A stretch of DNA of 64,000 nucleotides from Streptomyces sp. Je 1-332 (GCF_040730185.1 NZ_CP160402.1:1116001-1180000), one strand, 5' to 3'. Positions 16,740 to 25,105 are shown, counted from the first letter of the stretch. Numbers and translations: made by a program. Notes: generated by a model from the sequence alone, not told the origin.

Positions 16740-19039
16740 CGCGTACTCGCTTCGTCGCTCGCGGACTGGCGTGGGACTGCCTGGGCATCAGGAATCTGCT
16801 GTTCAGGATCGTCAAGGAGGAGAGCCGGCCGCACCGGGTGCCCTACCGGGTCTTCGCAGACTTTCGCCCAGTACCTGCGGACACGTTCGGGCAGCCCAGG
16901 AAGCGTGCCTTCGGGGTCGAGCGGCCCGAAATAGGTGTCGCAGACGGCCTCGGATGCGTCGTGATCCCACAGGATGACGGGGTAGCCCAGATAGAGAGCC
17001 TGCTGGATCATTCGCGCGCCGTCGTCGCGGCCGGCGCGCACCACCACACGGGCCACGTCGTGATCCTCTTCCAGCCTGCCGTAGGCGCTCTGCCCCCGGG
17101 CATGCTCCTGATCGAGGTAGACCACTTTGCCGTCCGCACGGCCGTTCCAGCGTCTTTCCAGCCTGGCGCGGCGGTCGTCTTCGCGCGCGGTGTTGGCCAG
17201 CGGGGCGCAGCGCAGTGCTATCCGGCGGCGCACGGCGAGCAGCAGAGGAACAACGTGGTGTGTGTCCGCGCCGTTCCAGGTGTGCACGGGAACGGAGAGC
17301 ATGTCCCCGGGCTCCAGCACGATTTCCACCACCGGAGCTTGAGCGTCGCTGACCGACAGCGATCTGATGGCGTGTTCGATCAGGTGGACGGCTTGGGCCG
17401 GGGCGAGCGGGATTCCGTTGTCGTCGTGCGAGTGCCGGGCGAGTTCCCCCGTACCCGGGTCGGACCACACTACGCAGGTGAACATCTGTGTGGCAGGGTC
17501 GGGGTAGATCTGCACCACGACGCGTGGGCTGGTGCGGGATTCCTTGAGCGACTGGGCCCATATGTGGGCGGTCGCGCGAAGTTCGTCGAGAGTCTCGGCA
17601 TCCACTCCGAGCCGCTGCGCAACCTGCCGGCCCCACGTGTCAAGTTGCCGGCACCATCCGGGATATTGCTCGAAGACTGCGGCAAGGTGCTGGGTGAAGC
17701 GGAGGACGGCAGGAGTCGTGCGTCGTCTCCGGTTGGTGTGGCTGTGTCCTCCTGGGTGTTTTTCAAAGTTCTCCATGTGCGCCAAAAGTTGGGCTCCGCC
17801 CATCGTGCCGGCGGTATCCAACTGCACTCCGCTCCCACCGGGCATGATGTGCCGGGTGATCGCGGCCACCGTGGCCGGAGACATCTCGGGGGCCCTCATC
17901 AGCAGTTCACGCAGGTCTGCGTAGTCACCTACGGACAACAGGCCCGGCGGGACATGGGCGATAGCCAGTGCACGGAACGGCTCCGCGGTCTTGGATTCGC
18001 CATCTGTCGACAGCATGGCGATGAGGGTGGCCATCGCGCGGGGGGTGCCCAGCAGCACCTCGGCAAATGCCTTGACGGAGTAGCCCTCGGCGAGTCGAGC
18101 GGCCCCGCATGCCCGGGCCACCCGCGCAGCATGCACCTTGAGCTGTCCCCCGTCGGGGAACACTGACTCCAGAACTCCCATGACTTCAAGCCGGGCTGTG
18201 GGGTCGACGGGTCGGGCGTAGGTTTCGGTGTCGTCCTCGGTGCCGTCGAGGGTGAGGTAGCGGCAGGTGACCGGGGTCTGCTCGGGGCCGTTTGCCGCGC
18301 ACCGCTGCTTGAAGTGCTGTTTGACGTCATCGTGCAGTGCAGACAGGTCCGGGTGCAGATCAGCCGCGTTCTGTTCCAGCCACTGCAGCAGCATCGTGGA
18401 GAACGCACCGCTCTCGGCCAAGTCGTCCTGCTCTGCTGCCTGCCCGTCGCGGGACGCGTGCAGCAGGAACTGCTGAGCCGTCTGACGGCGCGGTGGCGGA
18501 AACGGCACGACGACCGGCGCACTCTCGCCACCGTGCTCCTCCACGAACGTGGCACAGGCATCGAAGAAGAGGACCTGCTGTTCGAATCCGGAAGAGGCCA
18601 TCTGCGTGAGAGACCGCCGCAGTTCCTCCACATTGAGACAGAGCTTGTCCTCGGCAGAGGCATCGGGATGGAAGAGCAGCCGGCCGTCCTCTCCGAGAAC
18701 ACCGTGACCGCCCCAGTAGACGTACAGCAGACTGCCGACCGCCTGATTGAGATCTTCGATGAAGACACTTCTCACGTCGTTGAGCGAGGCCACCAAGCGG
18801 TAGTCGAACCCTGCGCCAGCGGCAGCCGCCTCGAGGGATTCCCGGCTCTCCTCCATCGGAGACAGCAGAAGTCTGATGTTCTGCGGTGGCACCCCTCCAC
18901 GGTGCAGCCACCGTGCGAAGCGCAGAGCGTCCTTGCCGGCTCCCGGCAGACTCCAATCGCGCGGGGCCCGCGGGTAGCGCTCCAACCCGACGACGACAGC
19001 GTGGATGTCGGTGGCCGCAACGTGGTTCAGCCCAGCCAT
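16736..19039 (-). CDS. Caspase-fold protease with VMAP-C domain (VMAP component of a ternary conflict system)
   Basis: A 767-residue multidomain protein. Residues 1-235 are a caspase/metacaspase (peptidase C14) domain: strand VVVGLERY, then the His in YWGGHG (H112) and the Cys in FFDACATF (C162), the expected dyad. Residues ~260-390 form a helical middle region (ARLEVMGVLESVF, EVLLGTPRAMATLIAML) resembling VMAP middle or effector-associated domains. Residues ~420-767 match the VMAP-C domain: VVVQIYPDP, IVLEPGDMLSVPV, LGYPVILWD, LPERVRRYW. ATG 19039 (MAGLNH) overlaps the upstream hydrolase by 13 bases. Predicted role: ATP-gated proteolytic effector triggered with MoxR and the vWA-like protein. 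No protease activity has been shown. Confidence 0.88.
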   Translation of the reverse strand: MAGLNHVAATDIHAVVVGLERYPRAPRDWSLPGAGKDALRFARWLHRGGVPPQNIRLLLSPMEESRESLEAAAAGAGFDYRLVASLNDVRSVFIEDLNQAVGSLLYVYWGGHGVLGEDGRLLFHPDASAEDKLCLNVEELRRSLTQMASSGFEQQVLFFDACATFVEEHGGESAPVVVPFPPPRRQTAQQFLLHASRDGQAAEQDDLAESGAFSTMLLQWLEQNAADLHPDLSALHDDVKQHFKQRCAANGPEQTPVTCRYLTLDGTEDDTETYARPVDPTARLEVMGVLESVFPDGGQLKVHAARVARACGAARLAEGYSVKAFAEVLLGTPRAMATLIAMLSTDGESKTAEPFRALAIAHVPPGLLSVGDYADLRELLMRAPEMSPATVAAITRHIMPGGSGVQLDTAGTMGGAQLLAHMENFEKHPGGHSHTNRRRRTTPAVLRFTQHLAAVFEQYPGWCRQLDTWGRQVAQRLGVDAETLDELRATAHIWAQSLKESRTSPRVVVQIYPDPATQMFTCVVWSDPGTGELARHSHDDNGIPLAPAQAVHLIEHAIRSLSVSDAQAPVVEIVLEPGDMLSVPVHTWNGADTHHVVPLLLAVRRRIALRCAPLANTAREDDRRARLERRWNGRADGKVVYLDQEHARGQSAYGRLEEDHDVARVVVRAGRDDGARMIQQALYLGYPVILWDHDASEAVCDTYFGPLDPEGTLPGLPERVRRYWAKVCEDPVGHPVRPALLLDDPEQQIPDAQAVPRQSASDEASTR

Positions 19040-20205
19040 GTGCGGACGGCGTCCCATACCGTGCCGTTGGTCCAGTAGGCGCTGTGCGCGAACGGAAAAG
19101 GCTGGCCGTTGCTGACCTCTACGTCACTGGCACGCCCCGGAAACACCTTTGCCGCGCGGTAGGCCAGCAAATCCCACGGATCGTAGATGTTCAGCCAACG
19201 GCGCGGGAAGTGTCCTGGCAGCGTCTCAGGGTGTTCAACGGAGATTAGAGCACCGCACTCGTAGAAGAACGGCGCTTGGGATCCGACCGTGATCAGCTGA
19301 TCGACCCGCCTGCCGAGGTCCTCCATGGCCAGCAGATCCACACACGCCACACCCCCCAGGCTGTGGGCCAGCACCGTGACCGACTCCCCCGGTGCGTGCT
19401 CGATCGTCCGCCTGATGAGCTGTCGCACCCCCTCCCCGCGGGCCTGATAGCGGAGGATGTCCCCGGTCATCGGCAGCACTCCGTCGCTGAGGGCGCCACG
19501 CTGGTTCGCCGCTCGCCGCGTCAGGGTGCGTAAGGCGGGTTTGACGGCAGCCTGCCGGACCCTGCCAGTTAGTGCCCGGCTCTGTGAAATCAGGTCGGAA
19601 CTGAGCATGGCGAGCAATGCATCACGGGCCACACCGTCCACCGCGTCGGCTCCGCGTTCGGCCGCTCCCGACAAGGCGATGGCCACGACCGCACGGGCCA
19701 CCGCATGCCTGTGCTCGTAGCCGTTTTCATCGACCGTAGCCGCAGCGTCACGCAGCTCAGGTGACGCCCGCACTGCGCGCAACGCTTCATCAAGATCATC
19801 GAGCAGTCCGTAGCGACGGAAGACCGCCACGGCATCGGTGGAAGGGCGATAGGTCTGGATCGCATCGAAGAACTTCTTGGAGGGCGGAGATACTCCTCGC
19901 CGCACGCCCGATGCCGTGGCAGGCCTCAGACCGAGCAGCCGTAACTCATACCCGAAGTCCGCGTAGAGCACTCCCCATACAGCGATGTCCTCGTCATCGG
20001 CCTCGGTCTTGCCGCCCCCCGACGTCCTGTAACCAGGAACCGAAGCCCCGCCGCAGACGAACTTCGCGCCCTCTGCCGCCCCCCAGAAACAGCCACGCAC
20101 CTCGCGGTCGGGCTCGTCGAGTGCGGCCCGTACCACCTCGAGTGTCGCGTTGTACGACGTGGCACGCACCCCCGTGCCGTGTACGAAGACGATCGAACGC
20201 TCCAT
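19027..20205 (-). CDS. Alpha/beta hydrolase (lipase/esterase-like) at the head of the VMAP operon
   Basis: A 392-residue alpha/beta hydrolase. The oxyanion region is VFVHGTGVR (7-15), the nucleophile elbow AHSLGG has Ser near residue 282, and candidate acid and base lie in IYDPWDLL and PFAHSAYW near the C terminus. No signal peptide, so it acts in the cytosol. ATG 20205 (MERSIVFVHG) has GGGGGA just upstream; the longer upstream frame is not protein-like. It overlaps the caspase/VMAP gene and must be co-expressed with it, suggesting an effector that attacks lipids or small esters, or a processing enzyme. Which is unknown. Confidence 0.85.
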   Translation of the reverse strand: MERSIVFVHGTGVRATSYNATLEVVRAALDEPDREVRGCFWGAAEGAKFVCGGASVPGYRTSGGGKTEADDEDIAVWGVLYADFGYELRLLGLRPATASGVRRGVSPPSKKFFDAIQTYRPSTDAVAVFRRYGLLDDLDEALRAVRASPELRDAAATVDENGYEHRHAVARAVVAIALSGAAERGADAVDGVARDALLAMLSSDLISQSRALTGRVRQAAVKPALRTLTRRAANQRGALSDGVLPMTGDILRYQARGEGVRQLIRRTIEHAPGESVTVLAHSLGGVACVDLLAMEDLGRRVDQLITVGSQAPFFYECGALISVEHPETLPGHFPRRWLNIYDPWDLLAYRAAKVFPGRASDVEVSNGQPFPFAHSAYWTNGTVWDAVRTWLG

Positions 20206-20406
20206 GGATCCCCCGCCCCCACGGGTGATGTCACGCTCAGAAGAGCACCACACCACCGCCTGATCCGATGGTAGCCACTTTGCTACCCGATTCAGCCAAC
20301 TCCTGCAGTCTCGTTCCTTGGACGGATGATCCAGCTCGTCCTCGTCGGCGATTCGTCGCATGTCTCTGCGTACAGCCATGGGCTACACCCCCCGCGGGCG
20401 GGCGAA

Positions 20407-20436
20407 GGCCCGGCCCCTCACGGGAGAGACCGGGCC
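20407..20436 (-). terminator. Hairpin terminator after the PASTA lipoprotein gene
   Basis: GGCCCGG (20407-20413) pairs with CCGGGCC (20430-20436) around a 16-base loop, 10 bases beyond the minus-strand stop at 20447. It separates the lipoprotein gene from the conflict operon. Confidence 0.6.
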
Positions 20437-20446
20437 GCTGAGTTGC

Positions 20447-20884
20447 TCAGCACTCCTCGCTGAGCTTCACCGTGGAGAAGTCGACGGTCGTGTCCGTCGG
20501 GTGCTCGCCGGCGGCGGGTGACTGTGAGCAGACCTTCCAGCTCCGGTCGAACATCTGCATGCGGTCGGCGCCTGTGGCGTCGGAGGACGTGAGGGAGTAG
20601 AACCCCGCCGCCTGTGCCTCGTCTTGGGCTGCCTGGAGTCCCTTGCCGGTCATGTCCGGAAGCGTTGCCGTCTCCGCGTCCGCGTCCGTGCCGACGTCCT
20701 CACCCGGGTCCGCCTCTGTGTCCGCGGCGGGGGCGTCGTCGGTCTTGGCCTTCTCGGTCCTGGCCTTCTCGGTCTGCGTCGTGTCCGGGGACGTGGCGTC
20801 GGGGCCGCTGTCCTCGGCGGCGCAGCCTGTGAGTGCGAGTAAGCCTGCCGCGGCGAAAGCGGTGATGGTGGTGCGTGTGCGCAT
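20447..20884 (-). CDS. PASTA-domain lipoprotein
   Basis: A 145-residue exported lipoprotein. The signal peptide ends in the lipobox LTGC, giving a lipidated Cys near residue 20. A Thr/Asp/Lys-rich linker of ~50 residues with TEKAKT-like repeats follows. The last ~70 residues (LPDMTGKGLQAAQDEAQAAG then CSQSPAAGEHP) form one PASTA-like unit, a fold that binds muropeptides or beta-lactams in larger proteins. Two cysteines in this unit may pair. ATG 20884 has AGGGGAG upstream. It is transcribed alone, ahead of a terminator. Confidence 0.85.
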   Translation of the reverse strand: MRTRTTITAFAAAGLLALTGCAAEDSGPDATSPDTTQTEKARTEKAKTDDAPAADTEADPGEDVGTDADAETATLPDMTGKGLQAAQDEAQAAGFYSLTSSDATGADRMQMFDRSWKVCSQSPAAGEHPTDTTVDFSTVKLSEEC

Positions 20885-21065
20885 GGTCTCCCCTGGGATG
20901 TCGTGCTTGAGGAGCATCCTGCGGCATGTGGAGAGGACGTGAAGGGAGAGTCACGAATTCGTGACATACGGGGGGGTGAGCGGGCGAGTCCAGTGTTTCC
21001 GGGCATGCCGGGCGCGCGGCTCCCACCGTCTGACTGCGGTTCCCCACCGTCTGGTCGGTCAGGGG

Positions 21066-21148
21066 CTCGACGGGACCAACCGCCGCCGTGGGCCTCGACG
21101 GGCCACCCGCCACCGTGGGTCTCGACGGGGCCAACCGCCGCCGTGGGC
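21066..21148. repeat. Three 27-28-bp direct repeats between exported-protein genes
   Basis: Units beginning CTCGACGGG at 21066, 21094 and 21121 share the pattern CTCGACGGGnCCAACCGCC and CCGTGGG with few changes. They lie in the 345-base gap between the lipoprotein start and the next gene's stop, which otherwise shows no gene. Confidence 0.7.
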
Positions 21149-21229
21149 GTACACGTCGGCGATGTCATCTGGCGGGCAAGTGGTCGCGAGGTGTCCCCGA
21201 GGGCCAGCCCGGCGGACCAGCGGGCCGGT

Positions 21230-21745
21230 CTACTTCACTTCGCCGGCCCAGTGCTTCCCGTCCTTGTCGAATTCGGGTCGCACCTCCAGGTCAACCTTGT
21301 TCAGCTGGCCCCGCGGAACATCGAATGCGAAGTCGGCCGCACCCGAAGACCCGGGCGACACACTGCCCGTGATTCCCGCACCGAGGTCCCCGTCGAAGAT
21401 CTGCTCGCAGACGACGCCGTCGCTGCCAGACTTCACATACACGCTCATCAGCGCTCCCTGGAACGCCTCATCTGTTCCGTTGTGCACCTTGATTCGCCAT
21501 TTCACGGCCTGATTGCCGGACTCGTGGCCGATCGAGTACTCGCCGGGCGTGAACTTGCTCGGCTTGGAAACGGTGACCGTGAGGCCGCCGTCCCACTTCT
21601 TCGCCTCTCCCCAGGCGCCCGCCTTCTCAGCCGTGGGCGACACCGAAGGTGCTGCCGCCGCCATGCTGCTTCCTGCGCCCAGGAGGCATGCAGTCATCGC
21701 GGCGACCGACAGGCGGGCGACCGCGGATGTGCGTATGCCGTTCAT
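21230..21745 (-). CDS. Secreted hypothetical protein
   Basis: A 171-residue Sec-exported protein: charged start, hydrophobic LSVAAMTACLLGAGSSMAA, predicted cleavage near AAAAP. The mature domain is beta-rich (LTVTVSKPSKFTPGE, KWRIKVHNGTDEAFQGA), like DUF4352-type immunoglobulin-like folds, though that is a loose resemblance. One cysteine (VVCEQIF). A GGGCCGG/CCGGCCC inverted repeat straddles its stop and may end transcription. It is separated from the chaplin gene by a terminator, so it probably has its own promoter. Confidence 0.75.
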   Translation of the reverse strand: MNGIRTSAVARLSVAAMTACLLGAGSSMAAAAPSVSPTAEKAGAWGEAKKWDGGLTVTVSKPSKFTPGEYSIGHESGNQAVKWRIKVHNGTDEAFQGALMSVYVKSGSDGVVCEQIFDGDLGAGITGSVSPGSSGAADFAFDVPRGQLNKVDLEVRPEFDKDGKHWAGEVK

Positions 21746-21859
21746 ACCTTCAGGATCTACCCGCCGTGGGGCTGGGTCGACACGAGTGCGTGGAGGGACC
21801 TCGCGGTCGCCGGGCCGGCAGACCTGCCGCGCCCGTGGTCACCCGGGGGAGATCGAAAA

Positions 21860-21887
21860 GCCCCGCCGCTGACGTGAGCGGCGGGGC
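21860..21887 (-). terminator. Strong intrinsic terminator of the chaplin gene
   Basis: Perfect 11-bp stem GCCCCGCCGCT / AGCGGCGGGGC (21860-21870 and 21877-21887) with a six-base loop; on the minus strand it is followed by CTTTT. It lies 16 bases after the chaplin stop. Confidence 0.9.
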
Positions 21888-21902
21888 CTTGGTGCGAGTG
21901 GG

Positions 21903-22145
21903 TCAGTTGGTCTTGCACTTGTTGCCGGTGGCCGGGTTGAGCAGCCCGATGACGTCGACGGTGTTGCCGCAGAGGTTGAGGCCGAGGTCGACGGGGACCT
22001 GGACGGCGTTGCCGCTGAGCACGCCGGGGGAGTTCGCGACGTGGGCGGCAGCGTCCGGGCCGGGGTCCGCTACGGCGGCGCCCGCTCCCCCGAGGACGGC
22101 TGTAGCGGTGAGGGCGGTCGCGGCGAAGATCGAGCGCATACGCAT
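21903..22145 (-). CDS. Short chaplin (hydrophobic surface amyloid protein)
   Basis: An 80-residue secreted protein with a signal peptide cut after GAAVA and a ~50-residue chaplin domain: NSPGVLSGNAVQVPVDLGL then LCGNTVDVIGLLNP, with the two conserved cysteines (NLCGN, NKC). Chaplins assemble into amyloid films that let aerial hyphae break surface tension. The lack of a sortase signal makes it a short chaplin. The length is normal. It has its own strong terminator. Which of the short chaplins it equals cannot be said without comparison. Confidence 0.92.
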   Translation of the reverse strand: MRMRSIFAATALTATAVLGGAGAAVADPGPDAAAHVANSPGVLSGNAVQVPVDLGLNLCGNTVDVIGLLNPATGNKCKTN

Positions 22146-22385
22146 GGGGGTACCTCCTGGTGGGGAAACGGATCGTGCGGCTGTGAGGCCTCACCAGTTC
22201 GGGAGGCAGATAAAACGATCATGGCCCGGATGCAGGAACGGATTCGCCCGTCAGAGGTACGCGGGTCACTGCCCGGGGCGGCTCGGGCCGACTGAGGGGA
22301 ACCGCCGCCGGGCCGGGGGGCGCTGTGACCAATGGCATGCCGAAAGACCCTCTTCAGGAGGGTTTGGCCGCCCTACGGTGAAGGG

Positions 22386-22700
22386 ATGTCGCCCCTCGCC
22401 CGCATCAGCGCCTCGTACGCCCCGCGCTTCGCCGAGTTCGCTTTCGAGCCCGGTTTCACGGCCGCCGTGGACCAGCACGTAGCGGAACTGCGGGACCGTC
22501 TCGAGATGGGCGGGGCCGGACTAGTACCGCCGACGCCGGACGCCGAGCTCCTCTCGGACTACGCCCTGGGATTCCTCGACGCGCTGTCCGAGAACGGATG
22601 GCGGGAGCCGGTCGGCCACGACTACGCGGTGTGCCGCCTCACCGCCATCTCCTGGCTGGTGAGGCGGCACGACCTGGTACCGGAGGCCTCCGGGTTTTGA
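22386..22700 (+). CDS. DUF6401-type small protein
   Basis: A 104-residue soluble protein resembling the actinobacterial DUF6401 family, which annotation pipelines describe as natural-product-biosynthesis associated. Conserved-looking parts are AAVDQHVAELRD, LSDYALGFLDAL and the C-terminal AISWLVRRHDL. ATG 22386 is preceded by AAGGG. It ends against a bidirectional hairpin. Biochemical role is unknown; the family call is from memory. Confidence 0.7.
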   Translation: MSPLARISASYAPRFAEFAFEPGFTAAVDQHVAELRDRLEMGGAGLVPPTPDAELLSDYALGFLDALSENGWREPVGHDYAVCRLTAISWLVRRHDLVPEASGF

Positions 22701-22703
22701 ACT

Positions 22704-22722
22704 GGTCAGATTTGATCTGACC
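22704..22722. terminator. Bidirectional hairpin between convergent genes
   Basis: GGTCAGAT-TTG-ATCTGACC, an 8-bp perfect stem immediately after the plus-strand stop at 22700 and before the minus-strand stop at 22757. It is followed by tandem CCTGA pentamers to about 22745. Confidence 0.7.
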
Positions 22723-22756
22723 TGACCTGACCTGACCTAGCCTGATCTGGACCCGG

Positions 22757-23611
22757 TTACATGCCGTCGCGCGTGTCACCACGCGTGTCGCCACGCAGGT
22801 GGCTGCCCGTGTCACCGCGCATGTCGCCGCGCATATCGCCGCGCATGTCACTGGCCTCGCGCTCACCGACCGGCTGGTTGGTCATCGCGTCCTGCCGACC
22901 GGCCTGGTAGGCACTGACGCTGCCACGGGCCTTGGCCGTCTCCTGCTCCGCGGTGTTCAGCCACCGCTCCCAGCGCTGCCGCATCGGGCCGATGAGGCCA
23001 CCGCCCACGCCGACGATCAGGATTCCCGCAGCGGCCGCGAGCGCCGCGTACAGAACGGGCTGGGTGACCGTCGTGGCGATACCCGCCTGACCGAGGGCCG
23101 CGATCACGCCGAGGGCGACGATGCAGGCCCAGACGATCGTGCCGATGGTCTTCCCGTACGACATCGAGGACAGGGCACTGGTCACGATGTCGCGTACGAC
23201 GTTGGCCACCGCCATGGCGACGACCATCAGGACGATGGCGACGACGGCGCGCGGGATCCAGGCGACGATGCCGTCGAGCATGTTGGAGACCGGGTTGCTC
23301 CCGAAGACGCCGAAGGCGATCTGCAGGGTGATCAGGAGCAGGGCGAAGTAGACGACCTTGCAGACGATCCCCGTCGTGTCGTGCTTGGAGTTCGCGAACA
23401 TCCGGGAGGCGCCCGCACGTTCCGCGAGCCTCTCGGAGCCGAGCTTGCGCAGCACCCGGTCGAGGACCCGCGCGATCATCTTCGACACGAACCAGCCGAT
23501 GGCCAGGACGACCAGGAAGCCGATCAGCTTCGGCACGAACTGCGCGACCTTCGACCAGGCGTCGTTGAGGCCCCGCGTGAAGTCCACGGAGAGACTTATG
23601 TACTGGGACAT
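22757..23611 (-). CDS. Mechanosensitive-channel-family membrane protein with RGD-repeat tail
   Basis: A 284-residue membrane protein with about five helices of the conserved TM-helix type seen in MscS-like and CmpX proteins (PKLIGFLVVLAIGWFVSKMI, then RVLDRVLRKLG). It lacks the long cytoplasmic beta domain of full MscS channels. The C terminus is a tandem DMRGD/DTRGD repeat with six RGD triplets encoded by 12-base units. ATG 23611 begins MSQYISLSVDF, usual for this subfamily. A role in osmotic adaptation is inferred from family only. Confidence 0.85.
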   Translation of the reverse strand: MSQYISLSVDFTRGLNDAWSKVAQFVPKLIGFLVVLAIGWFVSKMIARVLDRVLRKLGSERLAERAGASRMFANSKHDTTGIVCKVVYFALLLITLQIAFGVFGSNPVSNMLDGIVAWIPRAVVAIVLMVVAMAVANVVRDIVTSALSSMSYGKTIGTIVWACIVALGVIAALGQAGIATTVTQPVLYAALAAAAGILIVGVGGGLIGPMRQRWERWLNTAEQETAKARGSVSAYQAGRQDAMTNQPVGEREASDMRGDMRGDMRGDTGSHLRGDTRGDTRDGM

Positions 23612-23860
23612 GAGTGGTCCTCCACTCGGTGGGCCCCGGCCGCCACTACGGCGTCAGGGCGATGAATCCCCCACGGCGCGCGGCTTCCGGCGCGTCCCTT
23701 TTCCCCTGGATATCAGGAGCCACGGCCCGGTACCGCCCGGTGCTGCGCCGTACGGGTGACGGCGCGTGACTGACCGAGCCGTTTGTGCATCTGCTCACTT
23801 GGAGGATTTGTTCGGTAGCTGAGAGTTTCGATTGTCGTAGCTATCCCCTAGGCTCTACGC

Positions 23861-24040
23861 ATGCCCTTAACCCCTCAGCCCCGTGGTTCCGTGCGGTCTG
23901 CCGCGGAATTGAACGAGCGGATCCGCAGTCTGTGGATGCGCGCCGGAGGACGCCTCTCGGCCGAACAGCGCCGTGAGTACGAACAGTTGGTGACGGAGTG
24001 GGCCGCCGCCGTGCGCGCGGAGGTCGTCGAGGCGGCCTAG
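23861..24040 (+). CDS. 59-residue helical hypothetical protein
   Basis: ATG 23861 opens a 59-codon gene ending TAG at 24040. The product (MPLTPQPRGS then AAELNERIRSLWMRAGGRLS and EYEQLVTEWAAAV) is acidic, helical, and has good Streptomyces codon use throughout. No Shine-Dalgarno is obvious, but an AT-richer region precedes it. No domain is recognised; it looks like a genuine small conserved protein. Confidence 0.7.
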   Translation: MPLTPQPRGSVRSAAELNERIRSLWMRAGGRLSAEQRREYEQLVTEWAAAVRAEVVEAA

Positions 24041-24164
24041 GCCGTGGCCGTGAACTGCCTCATGCGGGCGCAGGTTTCCACCGTGTCGGTGTGCACGTGT
24101 CCTGCCGAGGGCTCCATGGGGGAGCCGCCCCCCGTCCTGAGCGTCCGCGACGACGGCCAGTCGC

Positions 24165-24275
24165 TCAGCCCTTGCCCTGACGCGCCTTCCGCGCGATGCG
24201 GCGCTTCTGGCGGCCCGTCAGATCCTTGCGGTTACCCTGCTGTTTGTACGCCGCGATGCGCTGCTCGTTCTTCAC
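24165..24275 (-). CDS. 36-residue very basic small protein
   Basis: GTG 24275, with GGGAGG five bases upstream, opens 36 codons encoding MKNEQRIAAYKQQGNRKDLT followed by GRQKRRIARKARQ. About a third of the residues are Lys or Arg, so it may bind RNA, DNA or the ribosome. The ribosome site and high third-position GC support translation. Similar tiny basic proteins are common in Streptomyces; no function known. Confidence 0.7.
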   Translation of the reverse strand: MKNEQRIAAYKQQGNRKDLTGRQKRRIARKARQGKG

Positions 24276-24438
24276 CGGGCCTCCCAGCTCAACGTGTCCG
24301 CGCCCTCCACGGACTGCCAACTTGCCCGCATACTAAGGCAGTTGCCACGCGACCGCCCTCCATCGACCGCACGCTACGCGCCGCGTTCCCGCACCCTTTC
24401 CGGCACGTTCCTGCACGCCCCTTGGCTGGGGACCCCCC

Positions 24439-24984
24439 GTGCCCAACACTGACCCGATGACGCAGCGCGTGGAACTCGCCACCGTGATGGACCGGTTGGC
24501 CATCGACTCCCTCATCACCGAGTACGCAGTGACCGTCGACGACGGCGACTGGGACGCGTATCGGCGGCTCTTCACCCCGGACGGACGCGCCGACTACAGC
24601 TCGGCGGGCGGAATCGACGCAAGCGCCGACGACGTGGCCGGATGGCTGGCCGGGACGATGGAGCTCTTCCCGATGCGGCAGCATCTGATCGTCAACAGGC
24701 TGGTCCGGTTCGGGACACTCGAGCAGGACATCGGCGACACCGCGCAGGTCCAGGCCGACTTCGTGAACCCGATGCGCTTCGCCTCGCAGGAGGGCGAGCG
24801 CGTCGGCGCAGGCGCCGACGGGGAGGGGCGTGGCACGGGCTCCTCCGCCCCGGACTTCATCTGCGGCGGCCGTTACGCCTTCACGGCGCTGCGCACGCAC
24901 GAGGGCTGGCGGCTGCGTCAGGTGACCGTGCAGGAGAAGTGGCGCCGGATACAGGAGCGCTCCACGGCCCGTACCCCCGGTTGA
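24439..24984 (+). CDS. SnoaL/NTF2-like domain protein
   Basis: A 181-residue protein of the NTF2-like fold, SnoaL_4 type, used by cyclases, isomerases and dehydratases of polyketide and aromatic metabolism. Typical features are LAIDSLITEYAVTVDDGDWD, RRLFTPDGRADY and the C-terminal strand GGRYAFTALRTHEGWRL. A Gly/Ala-rich insert (~125-140) interrupts the fold. GTG 24439 or ATG 24457 could be the start. It is isolated from any biosynthetic gene, so its substrate is unknown. Confidence 0.8.
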   Translation: MPNTDPMTQRVELATVMDRLAIDSLITEYAVTVDDGDWDAYRRLFTPDGRADYSSAGGIDASADDVAGWLAGTMELFPMRQHLIVNRLVRFGTLEQDIGDTAQVQADFVNPMRFASQEGERVGAGADGEGRGTGSSAPDFICGGRYAFTALRTHEGWRLRQVTVQEKWRRIQERSTARTPG

Positions 24985-25105
24985 GAAGACGCACGGCGGG
25001 CGCGCGCAGGCGCCTAGATCGTCAGCGGCGGGCGCACTGTTCTAGATCGTCGGCGGCGCGCACACTGGAGGGACGACCGGCGTCGGGGACCGAGGGAGGC
25101 GCTGC

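Noticed and set aside
22704..22745. CCTGA pentamer run as a CRISPR-like or VNTR array
   Set aside because: Only three to four short units beside a terminator hairpin; no spacers.
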